DNA of 64,000 nucleotides from the NCBI GenBank assembly GCA_964654855.1, contig CAZZJS010000001.1:310001-374000 (forward strand), given 5' to 3'. Positions 15,430 through 23,972 of this stretch are shown piece by piece. How positions within the stretch are numbered: position 1 is the first letter of the stretch; each line of letters begins with the position of its first letter. The translations under genes were made by a program, and so were the position numbers. This DNA comes from JALZUV01 sp964654855. GTDB lineage: Bacteria > Pseudomonadota > Alphaproteobacteria > Rickettsiales > JALZUV01. The notes under the pieces were generated by a model. That model was not told the origin of the DNA and did no database searches. It was given only the letters and a program-made list of their open reading frames with translations.

Positions 15430-16557
15430 ATGGAACAATTCTCAGGCAGTGAATGGCTGACAATCGAAGATTTTAAGCAGCTGCAACAAAACCCTCTGCC
15501 TGAATCTCGTGAATCAGTCGCTCGTAAAATCGGACATCACTTTGATCATACCTCGCAAGAAACGGTTGAGTATAAAATTGCTTGCGAGATTGCCTTTCAT
15601 TTACAAAAAGATAGTGAAACTATGGTGCGTGTCGCCTTGGCGGAGAGTATTCATCAGAGCGAACAAGCGCCAAAGCAGTTAATATTACTTCTGGCGATGG
15701 ATGATGAGGATGCTGTTGCCCTCCCAATCTTGAAGGAGTCACCGCAAATAGATGATCAGGATTTGATTGATCTATTGCCCAAAATTGACTTGCCGGAGCG
15801 CCTTATTGCAATTGCGGAACGTAAATTTATCACTGTGACAGTGAGTTCTATGTTGGCAGAACGTAACTTTGAAGACGTGGTCGTCTCTTTGCTGGCTAAT
15901 GATTCTGCTATTATTGATGATGAAGTGATTTTGCAAATTTCTCACAAGCATGCGCGTTCTAAGTCGATTTTGCAGCGTATGATGAAGCGTTTGCCTATGC
16001 CAACCAAGGCTGTGAGTCACATGGTGACGGTGCAGCAATCGGGCGAGCAAGAGAACCGTCGACCTTCTGATATGCGTTCTTTTAGCTCATTAGATAAAGA
16101 AGAGCTGAAGAATGACCTGCTAACATTAATGTTCTTGGGGCGTGATCCTAGCGATGAAGCTTGCGAACAGATGGTCACGAAGCTTGAGGAGCAAAATAAA
16201 GTCAGTGCCACTTTTATGTTATTAGCGATGTGCTTGGGGCATGAACGTTTCTTTCTTGCTTATATGGCGCATAATACGCATTTACCACGTGAACGAGTGG
16301 AGGAGCTTTCTAATGTTGGGGAGCAAGAATTTTCATTGCTCATGAATAAATCGAGCGTTTCGCCGAGCCTCTATCCTTTAATGTATCATGTCTATGAAGG
16401 AATGGAAAAATGCCTGCAAGGATCTTCACAGGCTGGAACAAAAGAGTTTGCGGATGAAATGATCCAATGTCTGATTGCAGCTGAAAGCAAGGGTATTAAC
16501 TTTGCAACTACTGTTGGTAAGCCGCTGGCAAAAGCACTCAAAGAAACCTTTGCTTAG
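15430..16557 (+). CDS. DUF2336 family protein
   Basis: This 375-residue helical-repeat protein matches the alphaproteobacterial DUF2336 family, whose N-terminal part has HEAT-like units. Visible signatures are DSETMVRVALAESIHQSE, APKQLILLLAMDDEDAVALPIL and the repeated acidic-Leu pattern DDQDLIDLLP. The function is unknown. The C-terminal half is mainly helical and not recognisable. No signal peptide or membrane span is seen, so it is probably cytoplasmic. No ribosome site precedes the ATG, and a promoter candidate places the RNA start almost on it. Confidence 0.75.
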   Translation: MEQFSGSEWLTIEDFKQLQQNPLPESRESVARKIGHHFDHTSQETVEYKIACEIAFHLQKDSETMVRVALAESIHQSEQAPKQLILLLAMDDEDAVALPILKESPQIDDQDLIDLLPKIDLPERLIAIAERKFITVTVSSMLAERNFEDVVVSLLANDSAIIDDEVILQISHKHARSKSILQRMMKRLPMPTKAVSHMVTVQQSGEQENRRPSDMRSFSSLDKEELKNDLLTLMFLGRDPSDEACEQMVTKLEEQNKVSATFMLLAMCLGHERFFLAYMAHNTHLPRERVEELSNVGEQEFSLLMNKSSVSPSLYPLMYHVYEGMEKCLQGSSQAGTKEFADEMIQCLIAAESKGINFATTVGKPLAKALKETFA

Positions 16558-16559
16558 GT

Positions 16560-16766
16560 TTAAGCAATAATATCGGGATAGAGTTCTTCTTCGATGGAAG
16601 AGATCATGTCGCGTAGAGCGAGTTTCTCTTTCTTCAGGCGCATTAACTGAAGCTGATCCGAAAACTGACTTTCACCCAGCTGGTCAATCGTTTGATCCAA
16701 CGCGCGGTGTTTTTCACGTAAGGTGAAAAGTTTCTTCTCTAGGTTTACGGTATCTTCGTGCATCAT
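16560..16766 (-). CDS. DUF465 (YdcH-like) small coiled-coil protein
   Basis: This 68-residue protein is a helical hairpin of the DUF465/YdcH type: a first helix with LEKKLFTLREKHRALDQTID, and a second with LMRLKKEKLALRDMI, the LKKxKLxLKD-like family signature. The function of the family is unknown. It lies three bases from the convergent DUF2336 gene and 41 bases downstream of the ubiX start region on the same strand. A second DUF465 gene lies on the other side of ubiX (17552-17728). Confidence 0.75.
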   Translation of the reverse strand: MMHEDTVNLEKKLFTLREKHRALDQTIDQLGESQFSDQLQLMRLKKEKLALRDMISSIEEELYPDIIA

Positions 16767-16807
16767 AGCCGCGCTACTATAGCAAAAAAACGCGACAATT
16801 CCCAGCG

Positions 16808-17380
16808 CTAATCTTCGCTTCTCCAGCGAGAGACTTTTCCTGTATCAATATCGAACAGTTCCAAGCAGCGGCTGACCGTTTGATTGACGAGGTCATTAAT
16901 TGATTCCGGTTTATGGTAATAAGCGGGAACGGGAGGGTAAATAATCCCACCCGCTTGTGTGACGCGTTGCATATTATCGATATGGATGCTGGTCAGTGGC
17001 GTTTCGCGCGCCATAAGCACTAAGCGGCGGCGTTCTTTCAAAATCACATCGGCGGAGCGGCTCATTAAGCTGCTGGTGACCCCCGTGGCAATTTCTGCCA
17101 AACTACGCATAGAGCAGGGGGCAATCAGCATACCGAGAGTTTGATAGGAGCCGCTGGAGATGCAGGCAGCGATATCTTTGTACGGGTGAACCACATCTGC
17201 GAGAGCTTTAATTTGATCGAGCGAGTAGTCGGTTTCTTCGGCTATCGTAATGCCAGCTGCTGGCGAGATGATTAAATGTGTCTCTAAGTCGAGCGGTTTT
17301 AGGAGCTCTAAGGCGCGAATTCCGTAGATGGCTCCGCTAGCGCCGCTAATGCCAATAATGATGCGTTTTTGTAACTCCAT
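16808..17380 (-). CDS. ubiX: Flavin prenyltransferase UbiX
   Basis: UbiX attaches a prenyl group to FMN to make the prenylated-FMN cofactor of UbiD-type decarboxylases, used in ubiquinone synthesis. The FMN-binding N-terminus IIIGISGASGAIYGIRAL is canonical, followed by IAPCSMRSLAEIATG and LVLMARETPLTSIH. The length of 190 is normal. No ubiD gene occurs in the window. The start ATG at 17380 lacks a strong ribosome site, but the protein's N-terminus is family-typical. Confidence 0.92.
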   Translation of the reverse strand: MELQKRIIIGISGASGAIYGIRALELLKPLDLETHLIISPAAGITIAEETDYSLDQIKALADVVHPYKDIAACISSGSYQTLGMLIAPCSMRSLAEIATGVTSSLMSRSADVILKERRRLVLMARETPLTSIHIDNMQRVTQAGGIIYPPVPAYYHKPESINDLVNQTVSRCLELFDIDTGKVSRWRSED

Positions 17381-17551
17381 GATGCGCTTGGCTATAAAGT
17401 GAAAAGGCGGTTACGCAAAGATAAAATTTAATCTTGACCGAAGAAAAATATTGACCATATTCTCAAGTTTTGTTTTATTAGGTGCAAGCAGCAAGCAGGT
17501 TGCAAAATGAAGTGTAAGATAACACTAACATTAAAACAGAAGAGGGCAGTT

Positions 17552-17728
17552 ATGAGTATCACAGGACATATGGAAAACTTGGAACGCAAGCACGCCGTAC
17601 TTGAGAATTTGATCGATCTTGAAGTCGGACGACCACTACCGGATTTTGTAAAAATTACTCAAATGAAGAAGCAAAAACTTCGTATTAAAGAGCAGCTTCG
17701 CCAGTATCAGCCTAACGAAGTTGCTTAA
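17552..17728 (+). CDS. DUF465 small protein, second copy
   Basis: From the ATG at 17552 (ribosome site AGAGGG 8 bases upstream) the product has 58 residues. It has the DUF465 hairpin pattern HMENLERKHAVLENLIDLE, then ITQMKKQKLRIKEQLRQY. An ATG at 17507 extends the frame but has no ribosome site and adds non-conserved residues. The function is unknown. A strong terminator follows, so it is a monocistronic gene, similar in family but not in orientation to the DUF465 gene at 16560-16766. Confidence 0.7.
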   Translation: MSITGHMENLERKHAVLENLIDLEVGRPLPDFVKITQMKKQKLRIKEQLRQYQPNEVA

Positions 17729-17754
17729 GCAAAAGCAAATACTATCCTAAATGC

Positions 17755-17792
17755 AAAAAGGGCGGAAAGTGAAAACTCTCCGCCCTTTTTTT
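17755..17792. terminator. Bidirectional intrinsic terminator
   Basis: AAAAAGGGCGGA (17755-17766) pairs perfectly with TCCGCCCTTTTT (17779-17790) around a 12-base loop. Seven T follow on the plus strand and five on the minus strand. It sits between the DUF465 gene and the convergent gapR gene and can serve both. Confidence 0.9.
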
Positions 17793-17809
17793 ACCGCTAA
17801 GTTGCTTGA

Positions 17810-18085
17810 TTAAGCTGCTTCTTCAACTTCATCTAATTCCGGCAGCATGCCGAGTGCGCGCATGTAGGTATCAAGAATCATTTCTTGTTCGTGGCGGTCT
17901 GCTACTTCCATTTTGCGTAGGCTTACGATTTTGCGAAGTGCTTTTACGTCATACCCGTTGCCTTTAGCTTCGGCGAAAATTTCTTTAATATCGTCGGCGA
18001 TGCCTTTCTTTTCTTCTTCTAGGCGCTCAATACGATCGATGATGCTGCGCAGTTGATCGCCAGCAATTCCCCCAACATTTACCAT
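17810..18085 (-). CDS. gapR: Nucleoid-associated protein GapR (DUF2312)
   Basis: This 91-residue protein matches DUF2312/GapR: DQLRSIIDRIERLEEEKKG, IFAEAKGNGYDVKALRKIV and RHEQEMILDTYMRALGM. GapR of Caulobacter forms clamps on overtwisted, A+T-rich DNA ahead of the replication and transcription machinery and stimulates topoisomerases. The family is essentially alphaproteobacterial, which supports the assignment of the window. A good ribosome site (AGGAG) precedes the ATG. It is monocistronic, with the shared terminator at its 3' end and the divergent rpsU on the other side. Confidence 0.9.
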   Translation of the reverse strand: MVNVGGIAGDQLRSIIDRIERLEEEKKGIADDIKEIFAEAKGNGYDVKALRKIVSLRKMEVADRHEQEMILDTYMRALGMLPELDEVEEAA

Positions 18086-18176
18086 TTTATTCTCCTTTTT
18101 CGGTTTTGGACGAGCATTTATAGGAGAAAATACTTGCGATGGGAAGCATTATCCCTTACTCACGGCGCTTAATTAT

Positions 18177-18184
18177 GCTAATAT
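18177..18184 (+). promoter_or_regulatory. Extended -10 promoter for rpsU
   Basis: TGC immediately before TAATAT (18179-18184) makes an extended -10 element with five of six consensus bases. No good -35 is present. It is placed 29 bases before the rpsU start codon. Confidence 0.45.
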
Positions 18185-18212
18185 ACCTACTCCTTGAAAG
18201 GGGGTAAGAGTT

Positions 18213-18407
18213 TTGATCGAAGTAACCGTACGTGACAATAACGTTGAGCAGGCAATGCGTGTGCTCAAGAAAAAGATGCAACGTGAAGGCGTTTTTCGCG
18301 AAATGAAAAAACGTCGTCATTATGAAAAACCATCTGAAGTTCGTGTTCGCAAGGCAGCTGAATCTGTGCGCCGTGCACGTAAGATGTCTCGCAAAGGCAA
18401 CGATTAA
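18213..18407 (+). CDS. rpsU: 30S ribosomal protein S21
   Basis: This is S21, a small basic protein of the 30S platform: IEVTVRDNNVEQAMRVLKKK and the Arg/Lys-rich C-terminus. Its 64 residues are typical. The start codon is TTG at 18213, with AAAGGGGG about 8 bases upstream; no in-frame ATG or GTG lies near the conserved N-terminus. It is monocistronic, with its own promoter candidate and terminator. Confidence 0.95.
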   Translation: MIEVTVRDNNVEQAMRVLKKKMQREGVFREMKKRRHYEKPSEVRVRKAAESVRRARKMSRKGND

Positions 18408-18432
18408 GATTCCCCTTTAGGAATTGTAAAAG

Positions 18433-18489
18433 AACCACTGATAAAGCGTTTTAGATTTTCTTGAACCGCTTTTCGGTGGTTTCTTTTTT
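18433..18489 (+). terminator. Intrinsic terminator after rpsU
   Basis: AACCAC and AAAGCG on the 5' side pair with CGCTTT and GTGGTT on the 3' side, separated by a small internal loop and a long apical loop. A T run (18484-18489) follows. Confidence 0.65.
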
Positions 18490-18544
18490 GACATTTTATT
18501 AAAAAAAACTAATCTCTGTTTTTAATGTTAAGGGCTTAGAAAGC

Positions 18545-19030
18545 ATGGCAGGAAAAGTAAGTATCGTAATGGGTAGTCAGTCTGATTGGCCGACTATGAA
18601 GCATGCGGAAGATATTCTCACAGCATTAGGGGTTGAAGTGGAAACGAAGATTGTTTCTGCACACCGTACGCCTGATCGTATGGTTTCGTTTGCGAAGTCC
18701 GCTAAAGAAAATGGTACGCATGTGATTATTGCGGGGGCAGGCGGAGCTGCCCACCTACCAGGGATGATTGCCGCAATGACGATGCTTCCCGTGCTAGGAG
18801 TTCCGGTTAAGAGTAAAGCGCTTAAAGGTATGGATAGCTTGCTTTCGATTGCACAAATGCCCGGTGGAGTTCCTGTGGGAACTCTCGCAATTGGCGATGC
18901 AGGGGCTAAGAATTCAGGTATTTTGGCAGCGTCTATTATCGCATTGCATGACGAAACCGTAGCGCAAAAGCTTGCAGCGTATCGCCAAGCACAGACCGAT
19001 TCGGTCGCAGAGGAGCCAACGAATGGCTAA
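18545..19030 (+). CDS. purE: N5-carboxyaminoimidazole ribonucleotide mutase
   Basis: PurE (class I) rearranges N5-CAIR to CAIR in purine synthesis. The signature GSQSDWPTMKHA at residues 10-21, SAHRTPDRM and AGAGGAAHLPGMIAAMT are all present, and the 161-residue length is normal. AAGGG precedes the ATG. It overlaps purK by eight bases (ATGGCTAA), forming the usual purE-purK pair. Confidence 0.95.
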   Translation: MAGKVSIVMGSQSDWPTMKHAEDILTALGVEVETKIVSAHRTPDRMVSFAKSAKENGTHVIIAGAGGAAHLPGMIAAMTMLPVLGVPVKSKALKGMDSLLSIAQMPGGVPVGTLAIGDAGAKNSGILAASIIALHDETVAQKLAAYRQAQTDSVAEEPTNG

Positions 19031-20102
19031 AGATCAAGCAGTTATCCCACCAGGTAGTACGATTGGCATTTTTGGCGGCGGACAGTTGGGCCGTATGTTG
19101 GTCAATGCAGCTTCTAGGCTCGGTTATAAAACGCATGTTTATTGTCCTGAGAAGGATTCTCCTGCTTTTGAAGTGGCGACTGATTACACCGTCGCACCAT
19201 ACGAAAATACGATAGCATTGAAGGATTTTCTTACGAAGGTAGATGTCGTCACATTTGAATTTGAAAATATCCCGAGTGATAGTCTGAAGCTTTTGGAAGA
19301 CACGCTTCCCGTACGCCCATCGCCTGATTTGCTTCAAATTTCACAAAACCGCTTGCGTGAGAAAAACTTTATCAATGCGCATGAAATCCCAACGACGAAT
19401 TACCACCGAGTGACTTCAGCCGACGAACTTGATCGTGCCGTTGAGCGTGTGGGTTTGCCTGCGATTCTAAAAACAACCGAACTTGGTTATGATGGTAAGG
19501 GGCAGGTACGTATTAAAAATGCAGAAGATGCACAAGATGCTTGGGAGAATCTTGGTGAAGTCGAGTGTGTGTTAGAGGCGGTCGTTGATTTTGAATTAGA
19601 GGTTTCGGTCATTGTTGCTCGTGGTTTAAACGGCCAGCAGGCCAGTTTTAGCCCAGTGGAGAATATCCATAAAAACCATATTTTAGATAAGACGATCGCG
19701 CCGGCGAATCTTTCACAATCTCTCTCTAAAAAGGCACAGAAATACGCTCTCACTTTAGCGAAAGCAGCTGATCTTCGTGGTTTGCTTGCTGTTGAAATGT
19801 TTGTGACGAAACAAGGCGAAGTACTCATTAACGAGCTTGCGCCGCGTCCGCATAATTCCGGCCATTGGACGATGGATGCTTGTGTGACCAGCCAGTTTGA
19901 ACAGCAAATTCGTGCAGTCTGTAATTTGCCGCTTGGTGGAACGGAGCGTATTTGCGATGCGGTGATGCATAACCTAATTGGTGATCAGGTGAATGATTGG
20001 CAAGATCACATCAAAAACCCACACGCCAAAGTGCATCTCTATGGCAAGAAAGAAGCCCGCCCTGGCCGTAAAATGGGCCATGTGACGATTCTAAAGGCTT
20101 AG
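19023..20102 (+). CDS. purK: N5-carboxyaminoimidazole ribonucleotide synthase
   Basis: PurK is the ATP-grasp enzyme that carboxylates AIR to N5-CAIR, the substrate of PurE. The N-terminal FGGGQLGRML motif, LKTTELGYDGKGQVRI (ATP-grasp) and NELAPRPHNSGHWT are diagnostic. The ATG at 19023 gives 359 residues and overlaps the purE stop; an earlier ATG in frame at 18972 is inside purE. No terminator was seen before the following tRNA gene, which lies on the opposite strand. Confidence 0.95.
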   Translation: MAKDQAVIPPGSTIGIFGGGQLGRMLVNAASRLGYKTHVYCPEKDSPAFEVATDYTVAPYENTIALKDFLTKVDVVTFEFENIPSDSLKLLEDTLPVRPSPDLLQISQNRLREKNFINAHEIPTTNYHRVTSADELDRAVERVGLPAILKTTELGYDGKGQVRIKNAEDAQDAWENLGEVECVLEAVVDFELEVSVIVARGLNGQQASFSPVENIHKNHILDKTIAPANLSQSLSKKAQKYALTLAKAADLRGLLAVEMFVTKQGEVLINELAPRPHNSGHWTMDACVTSQFEQQIRAVCNLPLGGTERICDAVMHNLIGDQVNDWQDHIKNPHAKVHLYGKKEARPGRKMGHVTILKA

Positions 20103-20120
20103 AGTTTATTTAGAAAAATA

Positions 20121-20197
20121 TGGTGGGCGGTAAGGAATTCGAATCCCCGACCTCGTCGATGTCAACGACGCGCTCTAACCAGCTGAGCTAACCGCCC
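20121..20197 (-). tRNA. tRNA-Val (anticodon GAC)
   Basis: Read on the minus strand, this is a complete 77-base cloverleaf. The acceptor stem GGGCGGT pairs with ACCGCCC, the D arm is GCTC/GAGC, and the anticodon stem CGTCG/CGACG closes the loop TTGACAT with anticodon GAC (reads GUC, Val). The T arm has TTCGAAT with two G-U pairs in the stem. The 3' CCA is encoded. The roughly 220 bases between it and the next gene hold nothing recognisable. Confidence 0.95.
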
Positions 20198-20416
20198 GCA
20201 CCAAAAGATGTGCCGCACTATATCCAAACCTTTTAACTTGGCAAGCGCTGTCACACAATTGTCATATAAGTTTCCTGTCTATTAGGCGCTCTATCCCTTA
20301 TAGTTTGTGGGTATTTTTTGCGCTTATTTATTTCTTAACGCTTCAGTCATTGTGAACTCCTTATATAGCCTTAGCGCATGCTATGGAGTGAAAAGGCTGA
20401 ATAAAATCAAAACAGA

Positions 20417-20830
20417 ATGAAAAACAAAAAAAAGAAAATCATTTTGTTTTTGATATGGGTATTGGCAGGGTTGTTAGCGTATTTTGGATATAATATTTAT
20501 ACCGAAATAGTGCCATTCAACCCCATGGCAACCAAAGTGAATGAACGCTTTGGTCTAATGCTGATAGTTGTTGCAATTCTTATGGTTATTTTTAGCCATT
20601 GGATTGTTAGCAAATTGATGCGTTTTGCGACTGCCATTTTGGTCATCTTGGCAATATTGCTAGAGCCAATTCTCCATTATTTTGGAATACCACATACCGA
20701 AGGGCTGTGGATTCCGTATTTGGCAGAGGGGGCAGTGCTTAGTGCATTGATAGCCTATTGGAAAAACATCAAAATGAAAATTGATGATTTTCTAGAAAAC
20801 CTCAAAGAAAACTCTCAACGTCAGGAATGA
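20417..20830 (+). CDS. Small polytopic membrane protein, unknown
   Basis: This 137-residue protein is not a family I recognise. A very basic start (MKNKKKKI) is followed by about four hydrophobic segments (residues 8-25, 47-62, 67-88 and 100-113) and a charged C-terminal helix ending in ENSQRQE. The positive N-terminus suggests it faces the cytoplasm. Codon use is A+T-rich at the 5' end. A strong hairpin terminator overlaps its stop codon, so it is transcribed apart from thiC. Confidence 0.55.
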   Translation: MKNKKKKIILFLIWVLAGLLAYFGYNIYTEIVPFNPMATKVNERFGLMLIVVAILMVIFSHWIVSKLMRFATAILVILAILLEPILHYFGIPHTEGLWIPYLAEGAVLSALIAYWKNIKMKIDDFLENLKENSQRQE

Positions 20831-20843
20831 TGTTGGGAGTTTT
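20811..20843 (+). terminator. Intrinsic terminator overlapping the stop of the upstream gene
   Basis: ACTCTCAACGTC (20811-20822) can pair with GATGTTGGGAGT (20829-20840) over 12 positions (two G-U), with loop AGGAAT, followed by TTT. It includes the stop codon at 20828-20830 and insulates thiC from the upstream gene. Confidence 0.7.
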
Positions 20844-20946
20844 CCCCGTTTTAGGGGTAATTTTCTTATTTAACTCCATCGCTTTGCCTTGCGTGGCGCT
20901 CAATCGCTGCTATCCTCACTGTCCTAGATTAATTGGAAGGACTCCT

Positions 20947-22839
20947 ATGCTCGATACCCCTAAAACCCATGAAGATTTTGATGTAACTCGTGGAGCGCTC
21001 CCAGCCTCTAAGAAAGTCTATATTGAAGGAACCCAACAAGGGGTTAGCGTGCCGATGCGCCAAATCGCGCTGCATGATAAGGAAAACCCAAGCTTTCGCG
21101 TATACGATACGAGCGGAATTTATACCGATGAAAATGCCAAAGTAGATATCCGCGAAGGCTTGCCTAAAATTCGTGCGCAGTGGATTGAAGGCCGCGGTGA
21201 TGTTGAAACTTACACTGGCCGCGAAGTAAAAGCTGAAGATAATGGCTTTAAAGAATGGCAGCTAAAGGGGCAGGATGATGTCACTAAGGGCGCTAAAGGC
21301 GTAAAACTTGTGCCAGAATTTGCTAATCCCAATAAGAATCCATATCGCTCCAAGGGGGGGTGTGTCAGCCAGATGGCTTATGCCAAGCGCGGTATCATCA
21401 CGCCGGAAATGGAATATATCGCCATCCGCGAAAATGAAGGTCATACGGAGGGCTATGCGAAACGCCATCCAGGGCAGAGCTTCGGTGCGGTCATGCCCGA
21501 TATTATCACGCCGGAATTTGTGCGCGATGAAGTGGCGCGTGGGCGGGCGATTATCCCCGCCAATATCAACCATCCTGAAACCGAGCCGATGATTATTGGC
21601 CGTAACTTTAAAGTGAAGATTAACGGTAATATCGGTAACTCGGCCATTACAAGCTCTGTGGCGGAGGAGGTAGAGAAGATGGTCTGGGCGATTCGCTGGG
21701 GTGCGGATACGATTATGGATCTCTCAACTGGTCAGAATATCCATAATATCCGCGAATGGATTTTGCGTAACTGCCCCGTGCCGATGGGTACCGTTCCGAT
21801 CTATCAGGCGCTTGAAAAAGTGGGCGGCGTGGCTGAAGACCTCACATGGGAAATCTTCCGCGATACGCTGATTGAGCAAGCCGAGCAGGGGGTGGATTAC
21901 TTCACCATCCATGCCGGTGTGCGTCTGCCATTCGTGCCGCTGACCGAAAATCGTGTGACGGGTATCGTTTCGCGTGGTGGTTCGATTCACGCGAAATGGT
22001 GCATGGCGCATCATAAAGATAATTTCGCCTATGAGCATTTCGATGAGATTTGCGAGATTATGGCCGCTTACGATGTCTCTTTCAGCCTCGGCGATGGTCT
22101 GCGTCCGGGTGCGATTGCCGATGCCAATGATGCCGCGCAGTTTGCTGAACTCAAAACACTGGGCGAGCTCACCACCAAAGCGTGGGAACATGATTGCCAA
22201 GTGATGATTGAAGGCCCCGGTCACGTGCCGCAGCACATGATTAAAGAGAATATGGAAAAGCAGCTAGAAGCTTGCCACGAAGCACCCTTCTATACGCTCG
22301 GCCCTCTAACGACCGACATCGCCCCCGGTTATGACCATATTACCAGCGGTATCGGCGCGGCCAATATCGGTTGGTATGGCTGTGCGATGCTGTGCTATGT
22401 CACGCCGAAAGAGCATCTCGGTTTGCCAGATCGTGATGATGTGAAAGTAGGTGTCGTCACCTATAAGCTCGCTGCTCATGCCGCTGACCTTGCTAAAGGT
22501 CACCCAAGCGCGCAACGCCGTGATGATGCGTTATCTAAGGCTCGTTTTGAGTTCCGCTGGTTAGATCAATTTAACCTAAGCCTAGACCCTGAAACGGCGC
22601 TAAAGTATCACGATGAAACCCTGCCAGCCGATGGCGCGAAAGTGGCTCATTTCTGCTCCATGTGCGGTCCGAAATTCTGCTCTATGAAAATCTCTCAAGA
22701 CGTCCGCGACTTCGCCAAAACCGATTTCGGCCAAGAAGTCATGGCTGATGCCAAAGAGCAAGTGAAGGGCATGCAAGAAATGGCTGATAAATTCCGCGAA
22801 GAAGGCAGCGAGATCTATAAGGTTGAGAAGGTTGGTTGA
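20947..22839 (+). CDS. thiC: Phosphomethylpyrimidine synthase ThiC
   Basis: ThiC is the radical-SAM enzyme that converts AIR to HMP-phosphate for thiamine synthesis. Visible signatures: VPMRQIAL, FRVYDTSGIYTD, NIGNSAITSSVAEEVEK, MEGPGHVP-like IEGPGHVPQHMI, and the C-terminal cluster motif CSMCGPKFCSM. The ATG at 20947 with GGAAGG before it gives 630 residues; the frame extends back to 20827 but through unrelated sequence. No TPP riboswitch core (CTGAGA or the ACCTGATCTGG-like box) is visible in the 100 bases upstream, unlike most thiC genes. Codon use is somewhat G+C-richer than its neighbours. Confidence 0.96.
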   Translation: MLDTPKTHEDFDVTRGALPASKKVYIEGTQQGVSVPMRQIALHDKENPSFRVYDTSGIYTDENAKVDIREGLPKIRAQWIEGRGDVETYTGREVKAEDNGFKEWQLKGQDDVTKGAKGVKLVPEFANPNKNPYRSKGGCVSQMAYAKRGIITPEMEYIAIRENEGHTEGYAKRHPGQSFGAVMPDIITPEFVRDEVARGRAIIPANINHPETEPMIIGRNFKVKINGNIGNSAITSSVAEEVEKMVWAIRWGADTIMDLSTGQNIHNIREWILRNCPVPMGTVPIYQALEKVGGVAEDLTWEIFRDTLIEQAEQGVDYFTIHAGVRLPFVPLTENRVTGIVSRGGSIHAKWCMAHHKDNFAYEHFDEICEIMAAYDVSFSLGDGLRPGAIADANDAAQFAELKTLGELTTKAWEHDCQVMIEGPGHVPQHMIKENMEKQLEACHEAPFYTLGPLTTDIAPGYDHITSGIGAANIGWYGCAMLCYVTPKEHLGLPDRDDVKVGVVTYKLAAHAADLAKGHPSAQRRDDALSKARFEFRWLDQFNLSLDPETALKYHDETLPADGAKVAHFCSMCGPKFCSMKISQDVRDFAKTDFGQEVMADAKEQVKGMQEMADKFREEGSEIYKVEKVG

Positions 22840-23393
22840 TGGATAATAAAATTCTAGCATTTATTGCTTTGCTTGTTGCTATCTATACGGCTTTTTCTTT
22901 GGCTACAACGGCATTATTTTTTATATTTTTAGACGTAAGAGGAGTGGCGAGATTCTTTGAATTTACTGATTTTCTTGATTTTAATCTGGTTGCAAACATA
23001 TTTGCGTTAGGTTTCTTGACCATTTGCTACTCCGCTATTTTCTTTCGAGTTATTATGAGGGATAAACCGAAAGATAAAGCGGGAGCTATTATCACTAATG
23101 TAATTGTTGGGTGTTTCGTTATAGCTTTATATGCATATACCTTTCCGAAGGCTACTGCTGATGAAATAAATAAAAAAATATTCAACAACACAGGTAGCGA
23201 AAAAGTTTATTTTACAGAAAAAGAAGAAAACTGGAAGTGCAGCTACCATATTGCGTCAATTGGTAAAGGGGTCATCGTTTACGATGGTAAAGTTGTAGAG
23301 CTCTATCCTTGGAATCAAATTCATAAAGTGACAAACGAAAGTTGCGAAATTGAAAGATTTAATTCTAAGGAAGGAGATGGTTCGTCATCGTGA
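22839..23393 (+). CDS. Membrane protein of unknown function
   Basis: This 184-residue protein has three hydrophobic segments (residues about 4-30, 46-70 and 84-105) followed by a soluble C-terminal tail of about 75 residues with two cysteines (KWKC-like ENWKCSYH and ESCEIE). I do not recognise it. The ATG overlaps the thiC stop (TGATG). The gene is clearly more A+T-rich than thiC, so it may be a recent arrival downstream of a conserved gene. A thiamine-related role is possible only by position. Confidence 0.55.
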   Translation: MDNKILAFIALLVAIYTAFSLATTALFFIFLDVRGVARFFEFTDFLDFNLVANIFALGFLTICYSAIFFRVIMRDKPKDKAGAIITNVIVGCFVIALYAYTFPKATADEINKKIFNNTGSEKVYFTEKEENWKCSYHIASIGKGVIVYDGKVVELYPWNQIHKVTNESCEIERFNSKEGDGSSS

Positions 23394-23519
23394 GTTTGCA
23401 GTCAAAAACTATTTATCTACAGTCAGCATAAAATATACTCCATTCCTACCCATATTGAAAAATCGCTTCACGTTCCCTATGTAACCTATGGTATAAGAGT
23501 GTAACGGGAGAGGAATGAT

Positions 23520-23969
23520 ATGATGAAATTATCGGTGACTATGTTGGCAGGGGCGGCAGTGTTGGCGCTTGGTGCGTGCAATACGTTGGATCATGATACG
23601 AGCGATGCGGGAGTTTACTCCAAGCAGCAAATGAAAGAGCGTAAGGCTGCTAAATCAGCGGAAGTGATTCGTAAGAAGGAACATACGCACCCTGATGGTA
23701 CTGTGCATATTCATAAAGGCGGTAAGCAGCCGCATGTTCACGATGGCAGTACGATTAATATGTATGACCAAGAAGGCGTGTTCTTTGAGAGCGATAATGA
23801 TTATGCCCGTGAATCAACTTTGAATGATCTATCTGAAGATGATGCAGAGATTATTCAATGGCGCAAAGAGCATAGAATGATGAAGAAAATGGAAGCAAAG
23901 CAACAGCAGGTGAAGCCGAAACATCATGATTCTGGTTTGATCCGAGTGCCGCTACCTGGAACGCAGTAG
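23520..23969 (+). CDS. His-rich lipoprotein, unknown
   Basis: This 149-residue predicted lipoprotein has a lipobox LGAC (Cys 20, with ATG at 23520) after a short signal peptide. A histidine cluster follows in the middle: HTHPDGTVHIHKGG and QPHVHDG. These His-X-His pairs could bind Zn, Cu or Ni. The C-terminal part is charged and ends IRVPLPGTQ. GGGAGAGG lies upstream of two successive ATGs. A candidate -35 TTGAAA (about 23456) with a weak -10 lies ahead. It is convergent with pssA, with three bases between them. No known family. Confidence 0.6.
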   Translation: MMKLSVTMLAGAAVLALGACNTLDHDTSDAGVYSKQQMKERKAAKSAEVIRKKEHTHPDGTVHIHKGGKQPHVHDGSTINMYDQEGVFFESDNDYARESTLNDLSEDDAEIIQWRKEHRMMKKMEAKQQQVKPKHHDSGLIRVPLPGTQ

Positions 23970-23972
23970 AGC

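Noticed and set aside
21724..22236. Minus-strand frame of 170 codons inside thiC
   Set aside because: It lies wholly within a well-recognised gene and has no family features. The antisense openness comes from thiC codon bias.
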